Of a DNA stretch of 64,000 nt, positions 26,131 through 37,806 are shown one piece after another (position 1 is the first letter of the stretch; each line of letters opens with the position of its first letter). The stretch spans positions 37,055,817 to 37,119,816 of the forward strand of contig NC_090981.1 of assembly GCF_040807025.1 (NCBI RefSeq). The letters run 5' to 3'. The translations under genes were made by a program, and so were the position numbers. The DNA is from Struthio camelus. Taxonomy: Eukaryota > Chordata > Aves > Struthioniformes > Struthionidae. Under the pieces are notes generated by a model. That model saw only the letters and a program-made list of their open reading frames with translations, ran no database searches and was not told the DNA's origin.

Positions 26131-29100
26131 CCTGTAATTGCAATCATAACTCTGCAGCCGTTTAACTCGCCTGACACGCCAAGAATAAACACTAAATCGC
26201 TCTGCAGGTTCGTGCAGCCGTCTGTGTGCGCCAAAACCAGGAAGCAAACTCTTTCTCCTTTAACCCCCCCCTACAAAAATGGATCAGAACCTAATTGCCC
26301 ACAGCAGGGGACTCCGAGCTAGAGCCTGGGGGAGCAGGAAGGGCCGGGAAATCATGGCCAGGAAACCTGCAGTCTAATATTTACCCACAGGTCAAGAATA
26401 GTGCGTACGGCTAAGATGTAGGTGCTTTTTTATACTTTTAATTTCCACCTCGGAGATGTCATCTTTGCAGCGAGAGAGGGCGGAGAGCGAGGAAGGCGAA
26501 AAAAAGGGGAAGAGAGTAGAGAGATGGTTTTATTCGCATTAAAGCAGCAGTGTAACTGCTCTCAGAGTCACGGTGGCAGTAGGAGGAGATCACCGATGAT
26601 CACCAGATCAGTAGGAACTAACCAAAGTCTCATAGGTTAATTTAAATTAAGATGATTATTTTAATCTGGTGGTGCTTCATGTGCAAGAAGTCATTTGCAA
26701 AAGTCACCTCTTCAGTGGTTTTTTTTCTGTCAGATCATATCAGGCCTCCGCTTCCCTCCCTAAACATTTATTGGGTAAGAAGTAACCATTTCCATATACC
26801 TACTTATTTGCAGATCGCCGTACCTCACTAGATGTGTTTCCAAGCCATCTGAAACAGCTCCTGAGCTCTGCAAGGCCTTTATCAAAACCATGCGATGAAG
26901 GGACACCTGCAAACATGCAGGGAGCGAGAAACCTGCTGCAGAACAAATGCCGTTCACTTTAGGAGTTACAGCTACTATCGCAAAGGTTTCTGCTCCCTTC
27001 CTTCTCTTTGCGCCAGGCCATGAAAGCACGGGAGCGATTCCGCAGTGCACCCTACGCGTGTGTATTTGTAATTATTAGGCTTTTCAGACTACAGACCAGA
27101 AAAGCATACGATTCTTCATTAGAAATCCAAAATATCTGACTTCCTGTGCTGCTTTATAAGTAGCACTATCAATTTAAGTACAGAATATCTGCAAGGGACT
27201 GCTAAAAAGGGCAGCCTGAGAGGCGCAGAAGGACCGCGGCAGAGCTATCCTTGACTGGACGCAAGTAAATTTTGCACTTAAGCACGTAAACAAAGAAGTC
27301 TGTTATTAGCAAAGCCCAAGCCTAATCATGACCAGGAAGAAAACAAAACAGAAAAGCCAGCCCCTTCTCGAAGAGCTTCCAACGTGAAAGAGGAGAAAAT
27401 GGGTAAGAAACAGGTAAGATGAGGGAAAACCGAGCCATTATCGCTCAGTGTGATAGGTAGCAGGTGTCTTGCCAAGGCCAAACAACACCGTCTCCGGGAA
27501 GACTTGCCTACGGAGTGCCCTTTTCAAAAAACGCAGGTGCAGGCCTAGGACGTTCGCTGCACATACCTGCTTTCCACAGATTTTCCCAGACTGGGTGCAC
27601 TGCAGTTCCTAAAATTTGTTCAGCTTAATACCTTGAGAGGGTTCTCTCTTTTCTTCATTACCAGAGGCTTTTTCTAGCTAAGGTGACTTTTAGGTACTGG
27701 TGGCAAGAAAAATCCCCTTGTGACAGAGTGTCATGATGCCTATTAATTGATACGGTTAAGTTTTGTAGCGCTTGCTTTCTCATAGGCTTCTGATGCTTTT
27801 TATATATAATAATGCCTTTTATATGTAATAATAGATGGCCTGCAGTGCTATGAGTCTTCAGAACAGGCCTGGTTCCAGACCCGTATGAGGCTCGGTAAGC
27901 GAAAAGCTGAGCAGTCTGTGCTGCTAATTACAGTGTAAACATTTAATAAATATTCCTTCTTTTTATCCTTTGCCCTTTTCAAAAATGAAAGGTTGTAATT
28001 TACATGTACGATAGTTCCTAATTGCCTCTTCACAAAACCTGCTTGTTTTATTTATTTTCTATCTTCTTTTGGGAAGAGGTGGAGCATGTGAGAGAGAGAG
28101 AGCAACATTTCTACCCTCATCTACATGGCTGCTGTAAAACCATGCTCCCTCCAAAATCACCCCCAGCTCCCTCCCCACAAAAAAACCTACAGAGCAACAG
28201 CCAAGATATCTTACGCATCCACCTGTCATCTCAAACGATAATTCTCCTGAACTGCATTTTTAATTAGAGAATGATTACCTGTAAACATATGTGTGCGTAA
28301 ACATGCACGCACCTACATATTTTGTGCCGAAGCAGTTTGTTTGTTTGTTTTATAACTGTTCTGATACTGAGATGGTTGCAGGTTGGGGGCTGGGGGGGGT
28401 TGTTTGTTTTTTACAGCAAAGTATGGCTGCAGGAATGGTTATGTTTGGGCTCCATATGCAGGTTCCAGCCATATATTCAAGCTGGACAATAAAGCAGGGA
28501 AAAAACAGCTGATACACAAAAGGGACCGTCTAGACAGTGCCCCATCAGTCTGGCTAAATTTGGTGCTGGCATTCCCAATGGGATTGTAATATAATTGTTC
28601 TGGTGTCTGCGTTCATTCCCCCTGTCAAACACCATCCCAAATATACATCCTTTTTTCAATACAATAGGCCCAAACTGTACCATTAGATGGAAGCAGCTTT
28701 GAAACAACAACCTAAGCAAATATCTCCTAATGCACAGAAAACCTGTTCTTTAATTGCTGGAAGGAAAAAAAAACCCACATCATTCTTTAATCAAAATGGA
28801 ATTAATTTGATTTTCAAGGAAAATATAATTATTTTAATTAAGAAACTAAAAATAATTTGCGAAGAAATCCTGAAAATACACTTTTGTATGGGCACAGAGC
28901 AAAGGCAGCTTCTCCTATATGTTTACTAACCTCTCAAGGAAAATTTAAGAGAAACTCAGAGATGTGAAAGTGTAATGATAGGTATGGACCATAAATTCTA
29001 ATGAAGGAAAAAAATCTAATGAAAAAAGAAAAAAAGTGTTAATGAGCAAAAAGCGAGGAAAAATTGCTGTCATTTTACCCTCTCACAATTAAAAGAAACC

Positions 29101-29690
29101 AGAGGTTGCTTCTTGAATTTCTGTGAGAAGACTATCATCTTATTTATTTGGATTTTTGAGTGTTCAAAAGACATCTAATAGACACTAGAAGCATAACCTT
29201 ATCTTGATTAAAACTTGTTCCAGGTATTTTATAAAAATCTGAGAAATAATCTGTAAAAATATAGGAAATGTTTATCAAGGAGACCAAGCACGAATTTGGC
29301 GCTTAAATAAAGAAAAAAAAAAAGAAATTAAGAACATTGGTTGTGTCACTAATGTCCATAGACAGAAACACAGAAGTAAAAGCGTGCAAATAAAACGCAA
29401 AGTAGCAAAACCTCCGCTTTGGGAAAGTGAGATACAGAAAATACGTTTGTGATATGACCATATTTGCAGTTACGTGCTATCTTTTTTGCTCTTTTGTCCT
29501 TTTCTTTCGAGAACAATTTATTTCCAGACCTTTCGACGTAAGTAGGACTGAGGCACGATTTTAGACATTTCGAAGACATATTACCCCAAATAGCTTTGTT
29601 TTGAAGCGTGTGGACTTCCCACAGCACAGCGACAGCTACTTATGTTGCGCATTGAGAGCCCCCAAATTCTCCAGTTCAAGCCCAAAAGAA
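26130..29690. other. Non-coding stretch between islands
   Basis: No gene recognised. A possible ancient interspersed repeat lies at about 27330-27480 (entered separately). The remainder is AT-rich with short frames lacking any domain. Confidence 0.5.
27330..27480. repeat. Possible ancient amniote interspersed repeat
   Basis: Phrases such as AAGAGCTTCCAA, GAGAAAATGGGTAAGAAACA and CTTGCCAAGGCCA follow the order seen in a widespread, very old amniote repeat whose copies read AAGAGCTTACAATCT ... CTTGCCCAAGGTCACAC. The match is by eye and short, and the family is not assigned. Confidence 0.3.
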
Positions 29691-29699
29691 AAGCCGCAC

Positions 29700-30150
29700 T
29701 GTCTCAGGCCGGGGCAGCATCCGGACCAGATTTTTGCATGACGGTTTAACTGAGGGAAGCAAATAGTCTAGACTTTCCCCTCCCTGTCCTTTCGCAGTCG
29801 TGAGCAAGAGCTGCCCGCAGCCCGGAGGCTGTCGGTAACCCAAACACGCGTGGTGAAGACAGCCCCCCCTCCCTCACCCCCCGCCAGCCGCTGAGGCCGG
29901 TGGCTGCGAGTCCCTAAGTTTTCACTGCGGCAACTCCGCTCCCAGCAACTTTCGGGGCCGAGCGCGGGGCCCGCGGGGGCGGCGTGCGCGGCTCCGGGGC
30001 CGAGGGAGCGCAGCAGCCGGGTGCCCGCGGGCGGCGAGGCCGCGTGCGCTGCGCGGGGCCGCTCCGCGCCGCTCCGCGCAGGCCGGCCCGGCTGGGCGCG
30101 GGGGCTCTGCAGCTGCCCCCTCGCCCTTGAATAAAGGCGAACTTCGCTTT
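29700..30150. promoter_or_regulatory. CpG island 6
   Basis: Very high CpG density, especially 29940-30080 (for example GGGCCGCTCCGCGCCGCTCC). It directly abuts the enhancer-like block that contains a SOX-OCT site. No coding exon is evident; the minus-strand frame at 29922-30200 is Pro/Ala/Arg-rich and unconvincing. Confidence 0.6.
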
Positions 30151-30620
30151 CGGGAGGGGGCGAGATGTGTGAATACCTTGCCCAATAAGAGATGAGGCAT
30201 ATTGAAAACTATATTAAATTACCCTGATTAACAATTTAGCCACGAACAGGGGAGCTTTGGGAGATCTCTATAGGCAGGGCTGGGGGCTATTCATGCCAGC
30301 AGCTAAGAGGTCGAAAGGTTTCTGAAGTTCACAGGCTCAGAGCCTTTGTTATGCTAACAGACAATCTCAAATCAGCTGCCTGCTGGAGTGTGAAATATAA
30401 ATGATTCCTTGAGAACTTCCAATAAGTTGTCACTCTTGTTCTCCAAATACCAGGACAGGCTGCTAATTTCTAGCAGGCCCTTTCTGCAACATCGCGAGCC
30501 CTAGATGAATGCCTTTGTAGTTCAAATAATCTTTTTAAGGGAGCTGTCCTACCATAATAGCCCAACTGCATCTTGGTTTGGACTATGAAATGAAAATCGG
30601 GAGTTCTCCGAACTTGACTT
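30150..30620. promoter_or_regulatory. Putative neural-type enhancer block with SOX-OCT composite site
   Basis: A repeat-free block between two CpG islands. At 30344-30357 it contains CTTTGTTATGCTAA, which matches the composite SOX2-POU element (CWTTGTYATGCWAA) at all positions. A CAGCTG E-box lies at about 30374-30379, and TAAT/ATTA cores flank it near 30210-30235. The site arrangement fits a progenitor enhancer. Activity and conservation are inferred, not shown. Confidence 0.42.
30344..30357 (+). promoter_or_regulatory. SOX-OCT composite binding motif
   Basis: CTTTGTTATGCTAA: a SOX half (CTTTGTT) joined without spacer to a POU half (ATGCTAA). This is the arrangement bound cooperatively by SOX2 with OCT4, or with BRN2-type POU factors in neural progenitors. 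Confidence 0.6.
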
Positions 30621-31560
30621 TTCCCGTGCCGGAGGGGTGTTTGGGAAGGGTGGGAGCCTCTCTCCCAGCCATACGGCGAGCTCGCACCCCGGGGGCCCGG
30701 GGCATTAATAAGAGGCTATAGTCTGGGAGCTCCTGAGAGCCAAAGATTCAACCCCTCACCCCTGCTCTGAACAAAGCCGGGGACAAGATTTACGTGTCTC
30801 AGCAGACTCCAAAGCTACCTGCCTCCCTTTTCACCGGAGCAGCCTTTTAGGGCTGATTTAGGGCGCTTCGTGCCAAAGGGCGTGCGGAGCCTCGGCACGT
30901 GAGAGCCGCAGCGCCGCTTTTGGGGGGCTCCGGGCAGAAGCAGCAGGTCCCTCTCGGGCAGCAGGGTGAATTACCTGGGAGGGCTCCTGCTTTGCCTCCT
31001 GGAGCTGAGGGCCAGGGCAGGAGGGATCTGAACTTAAATAGCTGGCCGGGTCTCGGGTTTGAAGTCTGGACACAAAGAGAAATATTCATATCATTCCGCA
31101 GAACATCACTGCTAATACCATTAAGAGGAGAAGAATGAGTTAATTATCTTTATACGCCAGGAAATCAATCTATTAGAGGATGTGATCCTCTCTGATTCAG
31201 GAAAGCGCAGAGCCTCCCCCGTGGACCCGCGGCTTGCGGGCAGGCGCGCAAGGTGCGCGGCAGCGGGCGGGGCGGGGGGGGTGAAGGCGCTGCGCTGCGC
31301 TGCGCTGCGCTGCGCGGGGCCGTGGCGCAGGCGGCCCGGCCCGGCCCCACGCACGCGGGGCTATTGCCGGCGTGGGGGGGACTTCTCCTAATCCCCGCAG
31401 CACGCGAAAGGAAAAATTAGATGCGAGGCGGGTTTAATTGTGCGCGCTGGAAATAGGAATCCAGCGCCCGGCCCGCAGGCAGCGAAGGCACCGAGGCACA
31501 CGCGCCTCCTCCGGGGTTAGGTCTGACTAACGTGGGAGTTGTTTGCGCCCGAGACGGGTT
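30620..31560. promoter_or_regulatory. CpG island 7
   Basis: GC-rich, CpG-dense sequence, strongest at 31190-31400. Includes a GCGCT pentanucleotide array at 31287-31315. Overlapping open frames on both strands are composition artefacts. Together with island 6 it flanks the SOX-OCT block. Confidence 0.6.
31287..31315. repeat. (GCGCT)n pentanucleotide array
   Basis: Almost six perfect GCGCT units inside a CpG island. Short tandem repeats of this type are often length-polymorphic. Confidence 0.9.
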
Positions 31561-34500
31561 CAGGCTTCTCCGATAAACACAGCGCGGAAAGGTCCCTTTT
31601 GTCGATTGCTGTATTGATACACACTGGGAAGTGGTTTATGTCGAGGTCGGGAGGCGAGGGTGGGGGGAGAGGTGATAATTGTTTTCCTCCTAATCCGCAT
31701 TTATTTTCCCCTTTGGAAATGGATGTCGCCAATTGCTGTCTATAAAGCTGTTCAAAAAAAAATTCTCCGAAAACAGGAGAAACAAAAGTTTGGTTTATAC
31801 TGTCTTGCAAGAGAAGAAAGGAGACTTTTTTCCTTTTATTCCTTTTTTGGGGGCGAGCGGAGGTATGTGTGGGGGTTATTATTCTGAAACACCAGAATCA
31901 CGAATTATCCGTGTCCTCAGAGTTATTAATAACACTTAGCACTTCCAACGCGCTTTGCGTTTACAAAGATCTGAACAAACGCACAGTAATTAGTGTTGTT
32001 ATTTTGTTTTGCATTTCGAGAGTTTTTTCAAAAAAAAAAAGAAAAAAAAGTTGTCCATTTTCCTGCAAGTTTCCAAACAAATGAAAATCACTACATTCAA
32101 GCAACTACTGAAAGTTTGTTGGCAAATTGCCAATAGTAGCATGATCAATAACCTCTGTAACAGTTAATCCTGAACCAGTCCGCATGTTAATGATGGTGAT
32201 GCTGACGGCATTTATTTCATTGACAAATAACTTCACTCTCCGATTCTCACGTTTTTGGTGGTCGAATTTTTAGCTCTAGAATTTGACTTTCCTTCTTTTT
32301 TGAAAAAAAAAGGAAACAAGGCAGAAAGTGAATAATACTAGGTCGTTTAATTATCACATCACATGGTAAACAGCGCTTTTAGGGAAATTTTCTTTCTGAG
32401 CTGGTCTCTTTAAACTGTACGATAGCTTAAGTGCAAAGTTGGGAATGGTATTAAATATCCCTTTTGTTGAAATATGATCGACATATTGAAACAGAATCGA
32501 CATTAACAGGAACTTATGCTCTTGAGTTTTCTACAGAGTCAATATGAACGATTAAAACAGCAAATAAGTCTTTCAGTAGACACCATTAGATTATATAGCA
32601 CAAAGTTAATTTGGAAAAGGAAGCATCCAGCAGTTTTCCTATTTTGTCATTCCTGAACGGTATACCTGCATGTTAGTTTGCAGACAAATTAATCTCGTTC
32701 ACAAGAATAATAATATTTTGCTTACATATTTGCTTTTTGTAAATACATTTCAACAGAGAGCCATACAAGGCAAAAATTATGTTTCATTCATATGTATGAG
32801 TAAATATAAAGGCAGATGTAGTCTGCTTGTAACCACTAGACAGTGATTGCCTGAAGTGCCAAAGGAATATGCAACTTTTCTCTAGCCTATAGAATGTTGA
32901 AAATATATTTTAACATATCTGGTATTGTCTTCGAGGCTAATTAAGGTGAAAGGCAATATCACAGCAAAAGAAAGACTGGGTGGAAAAGAACCAAGGAGAA
33001 AAAGTGCAAGATGACACCCACAAGATGGCTGCCTTTTCATTCTTTCTCTATCATTATAATCCAAATTCTATAGGAAAATTAATGTAAAATGCTCTTTAGG
33101 AAATCAGACAGAAGATTTAACAGTTGTTTTCTCCTAACGCTCGCAGATAGTAATAATATGTATTAAACACATTTAAGCTTATATAAATACAAGTGAACAT
33201 TATAAATGTTTGTCTCAAGCAATGTCCACTCTACGTTAGTCATCATTTTGATATCTACAAGTTTGTGTGTGTAACAAAGACAGTAAGATACAGCAGAATA
33301 TGTAAGACATGAGAGATCACTTCAATATGAAAGGCAGAATTAGGGTGGACGTATGTAACAACGGCATTATTTTAGCAGATGAGAAAGTAGAATGTGAATA
33401 ACACAGCTCAATATTTAAAATATATCTTTAGGCTTTCTTTAGAGAGGCTTCTGAGGTTTTGGCAAAAAACTTTCGATCTTTGTATGACCTTTTTAAGTAT
33501 CTCTTCTTGCCTGACATCTACAATTATTAAAAATGATAGTAATAATAATAATAATAATAAAGGTAATGCTCAACTTTGGATTTATACTCATGAATCGGAA
33601 GCTTAATTAAAAAATGTATTACAAAAAAATGGACCAAATCCAGCGAGTTTAGACAAAAATAAGGCTTCATATAAACTGTAAATAGTTTGGATTTTAGTCT
33701 ATTCAGTAAAATTGTTAGGTTACAAGGTTACTATGTGGGCTGAGACTACAGACGAAGAACAAAGCAAATGGTTCAGTTTCAATAGGAAATATAATAAAAA
33801 CCCCTTTATCTAAAAGCCATCAGGGACAAGCACTCAATACAAGTTAACAAGCAGGAACTGATAAGATAACATTTATATGAGGTCAGAAGTCAAATGCCAG
33901 TCAAAGGCTTTTAACCTCTTGGGTCATAAACAGGAATAGTTAAAACACATAGATAGTTATTTATCGGATTTTAAAGGTATCTGATCATTGTGAGTGAATA
34001 ACGCGATGATTTAACTAATTGGGATTTATAGAAGAGGAACTTTGTAGTCGTTAACATAAAATGCAAAGCTTCTAGCCTATAATTCTTCATTTTTTTTTTA
34101 ATTCCCCTTTCTGTCTCTCGTAAATCTATAGACCAAAGCAGACAGGCGACCAAAACGATAAACATTGTCTTAAAACAGACGCATACTCAGTCAATATGTG
34201 GATTGATCTGTGCAATCCAAGACTTGTCTAAAGATTCAATAGACTAAATATTTACAGTCAACATACATAAAAGAACAATAACCACCCTCCCTATTGTGGT
34301 GTTAATGCCACTGGAGTTTTGTTTTGTTGCTTTTCTTCTAGTCCACTAAAGTAAAAAGAAATCCCGCTCCAGTGTAAAGATGATGGGATTTCCCTTCATA
34401 AAAAACAGACTTTAGCACTAAAAAATACCCAATTTTAAGTCCATAAATACTGCACATAGATTTAGAAGAGCTTTAATTACACTTCTAATCTAGCCAGGGA

Positions 34501-34690
34501 ATAGTCATTTCTCCTTCAAGTAGTTTTTATTTCCTATTGCTGATTTACTCCCCGAAATCTGTAACTTGCCTACATTTACGTCCAAACGTGCATTTTCAAG
34601 GTAATACTAAAAAATTATCAAATAAAATACAATATCTATCCTGCCAGAGAGAAACAGGGATTGATGGAAGGCCTGTCTAGGCCCACTGTT
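31560..34690. other. AT-rich non-coding stretch
   Basis: No gene recognised. Contains A runs near 32029-32049, an AAT microsatellite (33541-33561), and many TAAT cores. Short frames only. Confidence 0.5.
33541..33561. repeat. (AAT)n microsatellite
   Basis: Seven AAT units. Confidence 0.92.
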
Positions 34691-35070
34691 TCTTTAAACA
34701 GAGTTCACAATACACTAGGCGAACATTGTGGATTTAAAATGCTTTTAAATATTTATCAGAAGTATTTTATCACCATATTCAAATGACACCTGGAGTGCAC
34801 TCACCTTTATTGACAATCTCTGTTCTGAAAGTCCATTTGCTTCACGAAAGCCCCCCAAGCAGAACAACAAGGACTAACCGTTTTCATTCAGTTAATGTTT
34901 AGTAAAAAACCAAGCAACCTTAATCAGCATGCTGATTGCATCGTCAACTAACAAATAATTTACTACTCTGAGCATTGCATTCCATTAAAAGCTCATTAAA
35001 TTTTCTGTTCTCCAATGGGAGCTTTAGCTTTTGAACTGCATGCTTTTGCTCCGAATTATCACTTATTCCA
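34690..35070. promoter_or_regulatory. Putative conserved non-coding block
   Basis: Repeat-free AT-rich block with a clustered set of homeodomain cores (TAAT, ATTA, TTAAT). It includes CAGCATGCTG (34926-34935), a perfect ten-base palindrome, next to GATTGCATCG. No frame of interest. The resemblance to amniote conserved enhancers is a judgement from composition and needs alignment. Confidence 0.3.
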
Positions 35071-35589
35071 TTTTTGCAAAATGTTTTCCAAAGCATAGGT
35101 GAGAATTTCAATGCCTATACACACGAAAGATATGGGAAAATAGATCTCAGATTTTGATTTCTATTATAAATTCAACAACTTGGGGCGGGGGGGAAGCGGA
35201 GTACTTTGCTAGATTCTATTCCAAGCAGTTTAACTTTGACGAAACATCCCCCTACCATGGAGGCGAATGGTGACTGATTTAGGTGTGTGTACATTTTGAA
35301 CATATGGAGGAGGTAACACAGCAGTAATTTGTGCTATATACTGGAAGCGATCATATATCGAAAAAGAAAAAAAAAAAGGAAAAAATACCCCCCTTTTATT
35401 TTATTCTTGTAAACAATGAACAATTACCCTTTGGGTTACAGAGTACAAAACTTCTTGTCTGTTCTAAATGTAAGGGACTATGGTTAGGGTGTTTACGGGG
35501 GCTCATGGAGGAGGAAAAAGCACAAATATTCTTCCTCAGCCTTGCATACTAAGCTGCACATAATCGTTATATTTAATAAGTAAAACGCA

Positions 35590-35890
35590 AGAAAATGTCA
35601 GCCCCTAAATTAACATGCATCTTTGGATTGCTAATTGTGCTCATTGCAAATTTGGGTCATTTTGCATGAGTGACTCTAATGTAGGGCTGAGATTGCCATA
35701 TAGCGCAGTGGATTCCTGATTCCCTGTGCTAATCCTGAACTCAGTGATTGTGTCAGGTGCAGTTCTGTATGCTCCAGCAGCTGGTTCATCCTCATCAATG
35801 CAAATAAGGCAACTCCTACAATCAAAGCCTCGTGAGTCTAAAGCCTGATTGCTGAGGGCAGGCTAAAGCACTGCACAGACTCACTTTCAA
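35590..35890. promoter_or_regulatory. Putative conserved non-coding block with octamer and E-box
   Basis: Contains a perfect octamer ATGCAAAT (35798-35805) within 30 bases of CAGCAGCTGG (about 35777-35786), an E-box core CAGCTG. It also carries repeated GATTG/GCTAAT-type homeodomain cores and TTTTGCAT near 35663. Sited 250 bp left of CpG island 8. Plausible neural enhancer; function inferred. Confidence 0.35.
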
Positions 35891-36033
35891 ATCACACTAA
35901 CTGACAAGACAACTGTAATGTCCCTCTGGTTCAAAATCAGGCTTTTGCCAAACAAAACAAACAAGAAACAGGGAGATCCATCAGTTTGTGAGTGCATAAA
36001 ATGTCGCCAGGTATTCTGTGGTAGCTGGGCAAA

Positions 36034-36062
36034 ATAATAATAATAAATAAATAAATAAATAA
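36034..36062. repeat. (AAT)n/(AAAT)n microsatellite
   Basis: AATAATAAT followed by four AAAT units, then a short C run. Confidence 0.92.
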
Positions 36063-36149
36063 CCCCCCTGAACTCTAACAAAAGTCTGCGGTAGCAGTAA
36101 TTAGCGCACTATTTGAATACTTTGAAGAAGACGGGCAGCCAGTGATTAT

Positions 36150-37130
36150 ATGTAAAGCGCGGGCCGTCTCCTTCCTCAAGGACATCTCCTACGGACCGCG
36201 CACGGTGTCCGTCCGCCTGCGGGCGCGGCCACGGCGCCGACGGGGCGGCGATGCCTCGGGGCGGCCCGGGGGCTGCAGCGGCCCCGGCCCGCGCGTGTCT
36301 GCTCGCGTGGGCGTGCATGTGAGCGCGCGCGTGGGGGGGTCTACAGGCGGGCGTGTGTGCGTGCACGTGTCCGTGGGCATGTGCCTGCGCGCAGCGTTGC
36401 GCGGGGTCGCACTGGCGTCGCGGGCCGTGGGGCCCTTCCCGCCCCCCCGGCACCGACCCGGCCGTTCCCGCCAGCTCTCAGGAAAAGCCCCAAAGCAGCG
36501 CCCTTAGCACCCCCTCCTTGGGCCTGGCCCCTCCCGAGAAAGCCCCCACGCGTGAACCCCACGGTGCCTATAAACGACTAAGGGCGCGAGAGGGATGTGA
36601 AAACCGAAAGGCCACAGCGCTCCCTCAGAATCCCCATATATAAATACGAAGGAGACGAGCGCAAGGGAAATATTAGCCTTTGCAGCAGGAGATTATAAAT
36701 CCTCATAGGCGGGGCAGGGCTGCAACCTGCGAGCCCGGCAGCACCGGCGCGGCGCCGCAGGTCTGGTGCCGAGAGCTTTTGGGGGAGAAAAGCGGCCTCC
36801 AGCCGTGTCCCCCGCGCCGCACCCCCCTGCGTGGATGGGCACGAACACGCGCGGCACTTCTGCCCGCGGCCAGAGCGCGGGCTCCGGGCCGGCCCTCGGC
36901 CACGGCGCGGCCCCAGCCCGCAGGCAGAGTGAGATCAAGCGTCTCCGGCAAAAGTTTGCGGAGGGAAACCCCGCGCGCGCCCGGCCGGCGCCCCCGCTGC
37001 GCGGCTGCGCCCCGCTGCGCGCCGCCCCGGCCGCCGGCGATGCGGCCCTGCACCACCGCCGAGCGGCACCCCAATTTCGGCAGCGGCTCCAGCCGCCCTC
37101 ACAGCTGATCCTCTGCCGCGCACGCCTCTC
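36150..37130. promoter_or_regulatory. CpG island 8
   Basis: Nearly 1 kb of CpG-dense DNA. The left part (36288-36412) is a GC-rich alternating purine-pyrimidine tract (GCGCGTG, GTGCACGTG and similar). The right part (36690-37070) is very CpG-rich. Frames up to 178 codons are open in several registers on both strands at once, so I do not call a gene. This and island 9 form the right edge of the island cluster, about 14 kb upstream of TMEM161B. Confidence 0.65.
36288..36412. repeat. GC-rich alternating purine-pyrimidine tract (Z-DNA prone)
   Basis: Imperfect GCGT/GTGC/CACGTG repeats over about 125 bp inside a CpG island, including GAGCGCGCGCGTG and GTGCGTGCACGTGT. Confidence 0.65.
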
Positions 37131-37339
37131 GCCCTGCCTTTCCCCTAATAGGATTAACGGACATTTTCCTAAAAGCAAATCAGAATTTGTCAAATCGTGT
37201 GTGACAGTCGATTTGCTCACAATATCCACTTTCTTCCGCTACTGGAAAAAGCACTGTCCTCGGACAGTTTTATCTCGCCTGACAAACCGTCTGTCTCGGT
37301 AAAGCACCTGCACCCTCCTTAATCCTTCACATTTCCTCA

Positions 37340-37760
37340 AAGCACCTCTTACAGACTAAAACCCCGAGGGCCTCGCGCGGGGGCTGCGCGGGGGCTGCGC
37401 GGGGCGGCCCGCGGGGCTCCTGCCTCCGCCGCCCCCCGGGAGCGGGGCGGGCACCCGGCGCCGGGGCGGCGGGCACCGGCCGCGGGGCCTCGGGGCTCCC
37501 CTCGCCCTCCCGGGAGCCGCGTTGCGGCGCTCACGGCCCCGCCGCTTTCTGCCCGGCCTGGTGGGCAAACGCCGGCGTTACCCCCGCGCCGGGAGGCCCC
37601 ACAAAACTGGCGTCCACCCAGAAGCGGGGCCCAAACCCGCGGGCGGATTACCCTGCCCGGAGCGCGGCTTTCAGGCAGCGCGGGCTCACGGGGGCCGGGC
37701 AGCGGCAGCCCTCCGGCTCCCAGCAGCCACAGGCCCCGCAAAGTCCCCTTCATCTGACGG
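37340..37760. promoter_or_regulatory. CpG island 9
   Basis: Extremely CpG-dense block, with a tandem duplication of GGGGGCTGCGC near 37378-37400. Separated from island 8 by about 200 bp of ordinary DNA (37140-37330), so the two may be lobes of one island. No exon supported. Confidence 0.62.
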
Positions 37761-37790
37761 TTTTCCAGCAGGACGGTTTTCTGGCTCTCC

Positions 37791-37806
37791 TTTTTTTTTT
37801 TTTTTT
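37791..37806. repeat. Poly-T tract
   Basis: Sixteen T in a row at the right edge of CpG island 9. Confidence 0.95.

Noticed and set aside
36083-36507. Open frame giving SALFEYFEEDGQPVI and FLKDISYGPRTVS at the edge of CpG island 8
   Set aside because: The first 40 residues look protein-like, but no acceptor is convincing, the frame runs into Arg-rich CpG-island translation, and no family is recognised.
36693-37302. 178-codon frames on both strands in CpG island 8
   Set aside because: Both strands are open simultaneously with low-complexity Arg/Ala/Pro composition, so this is a GC-content effect.
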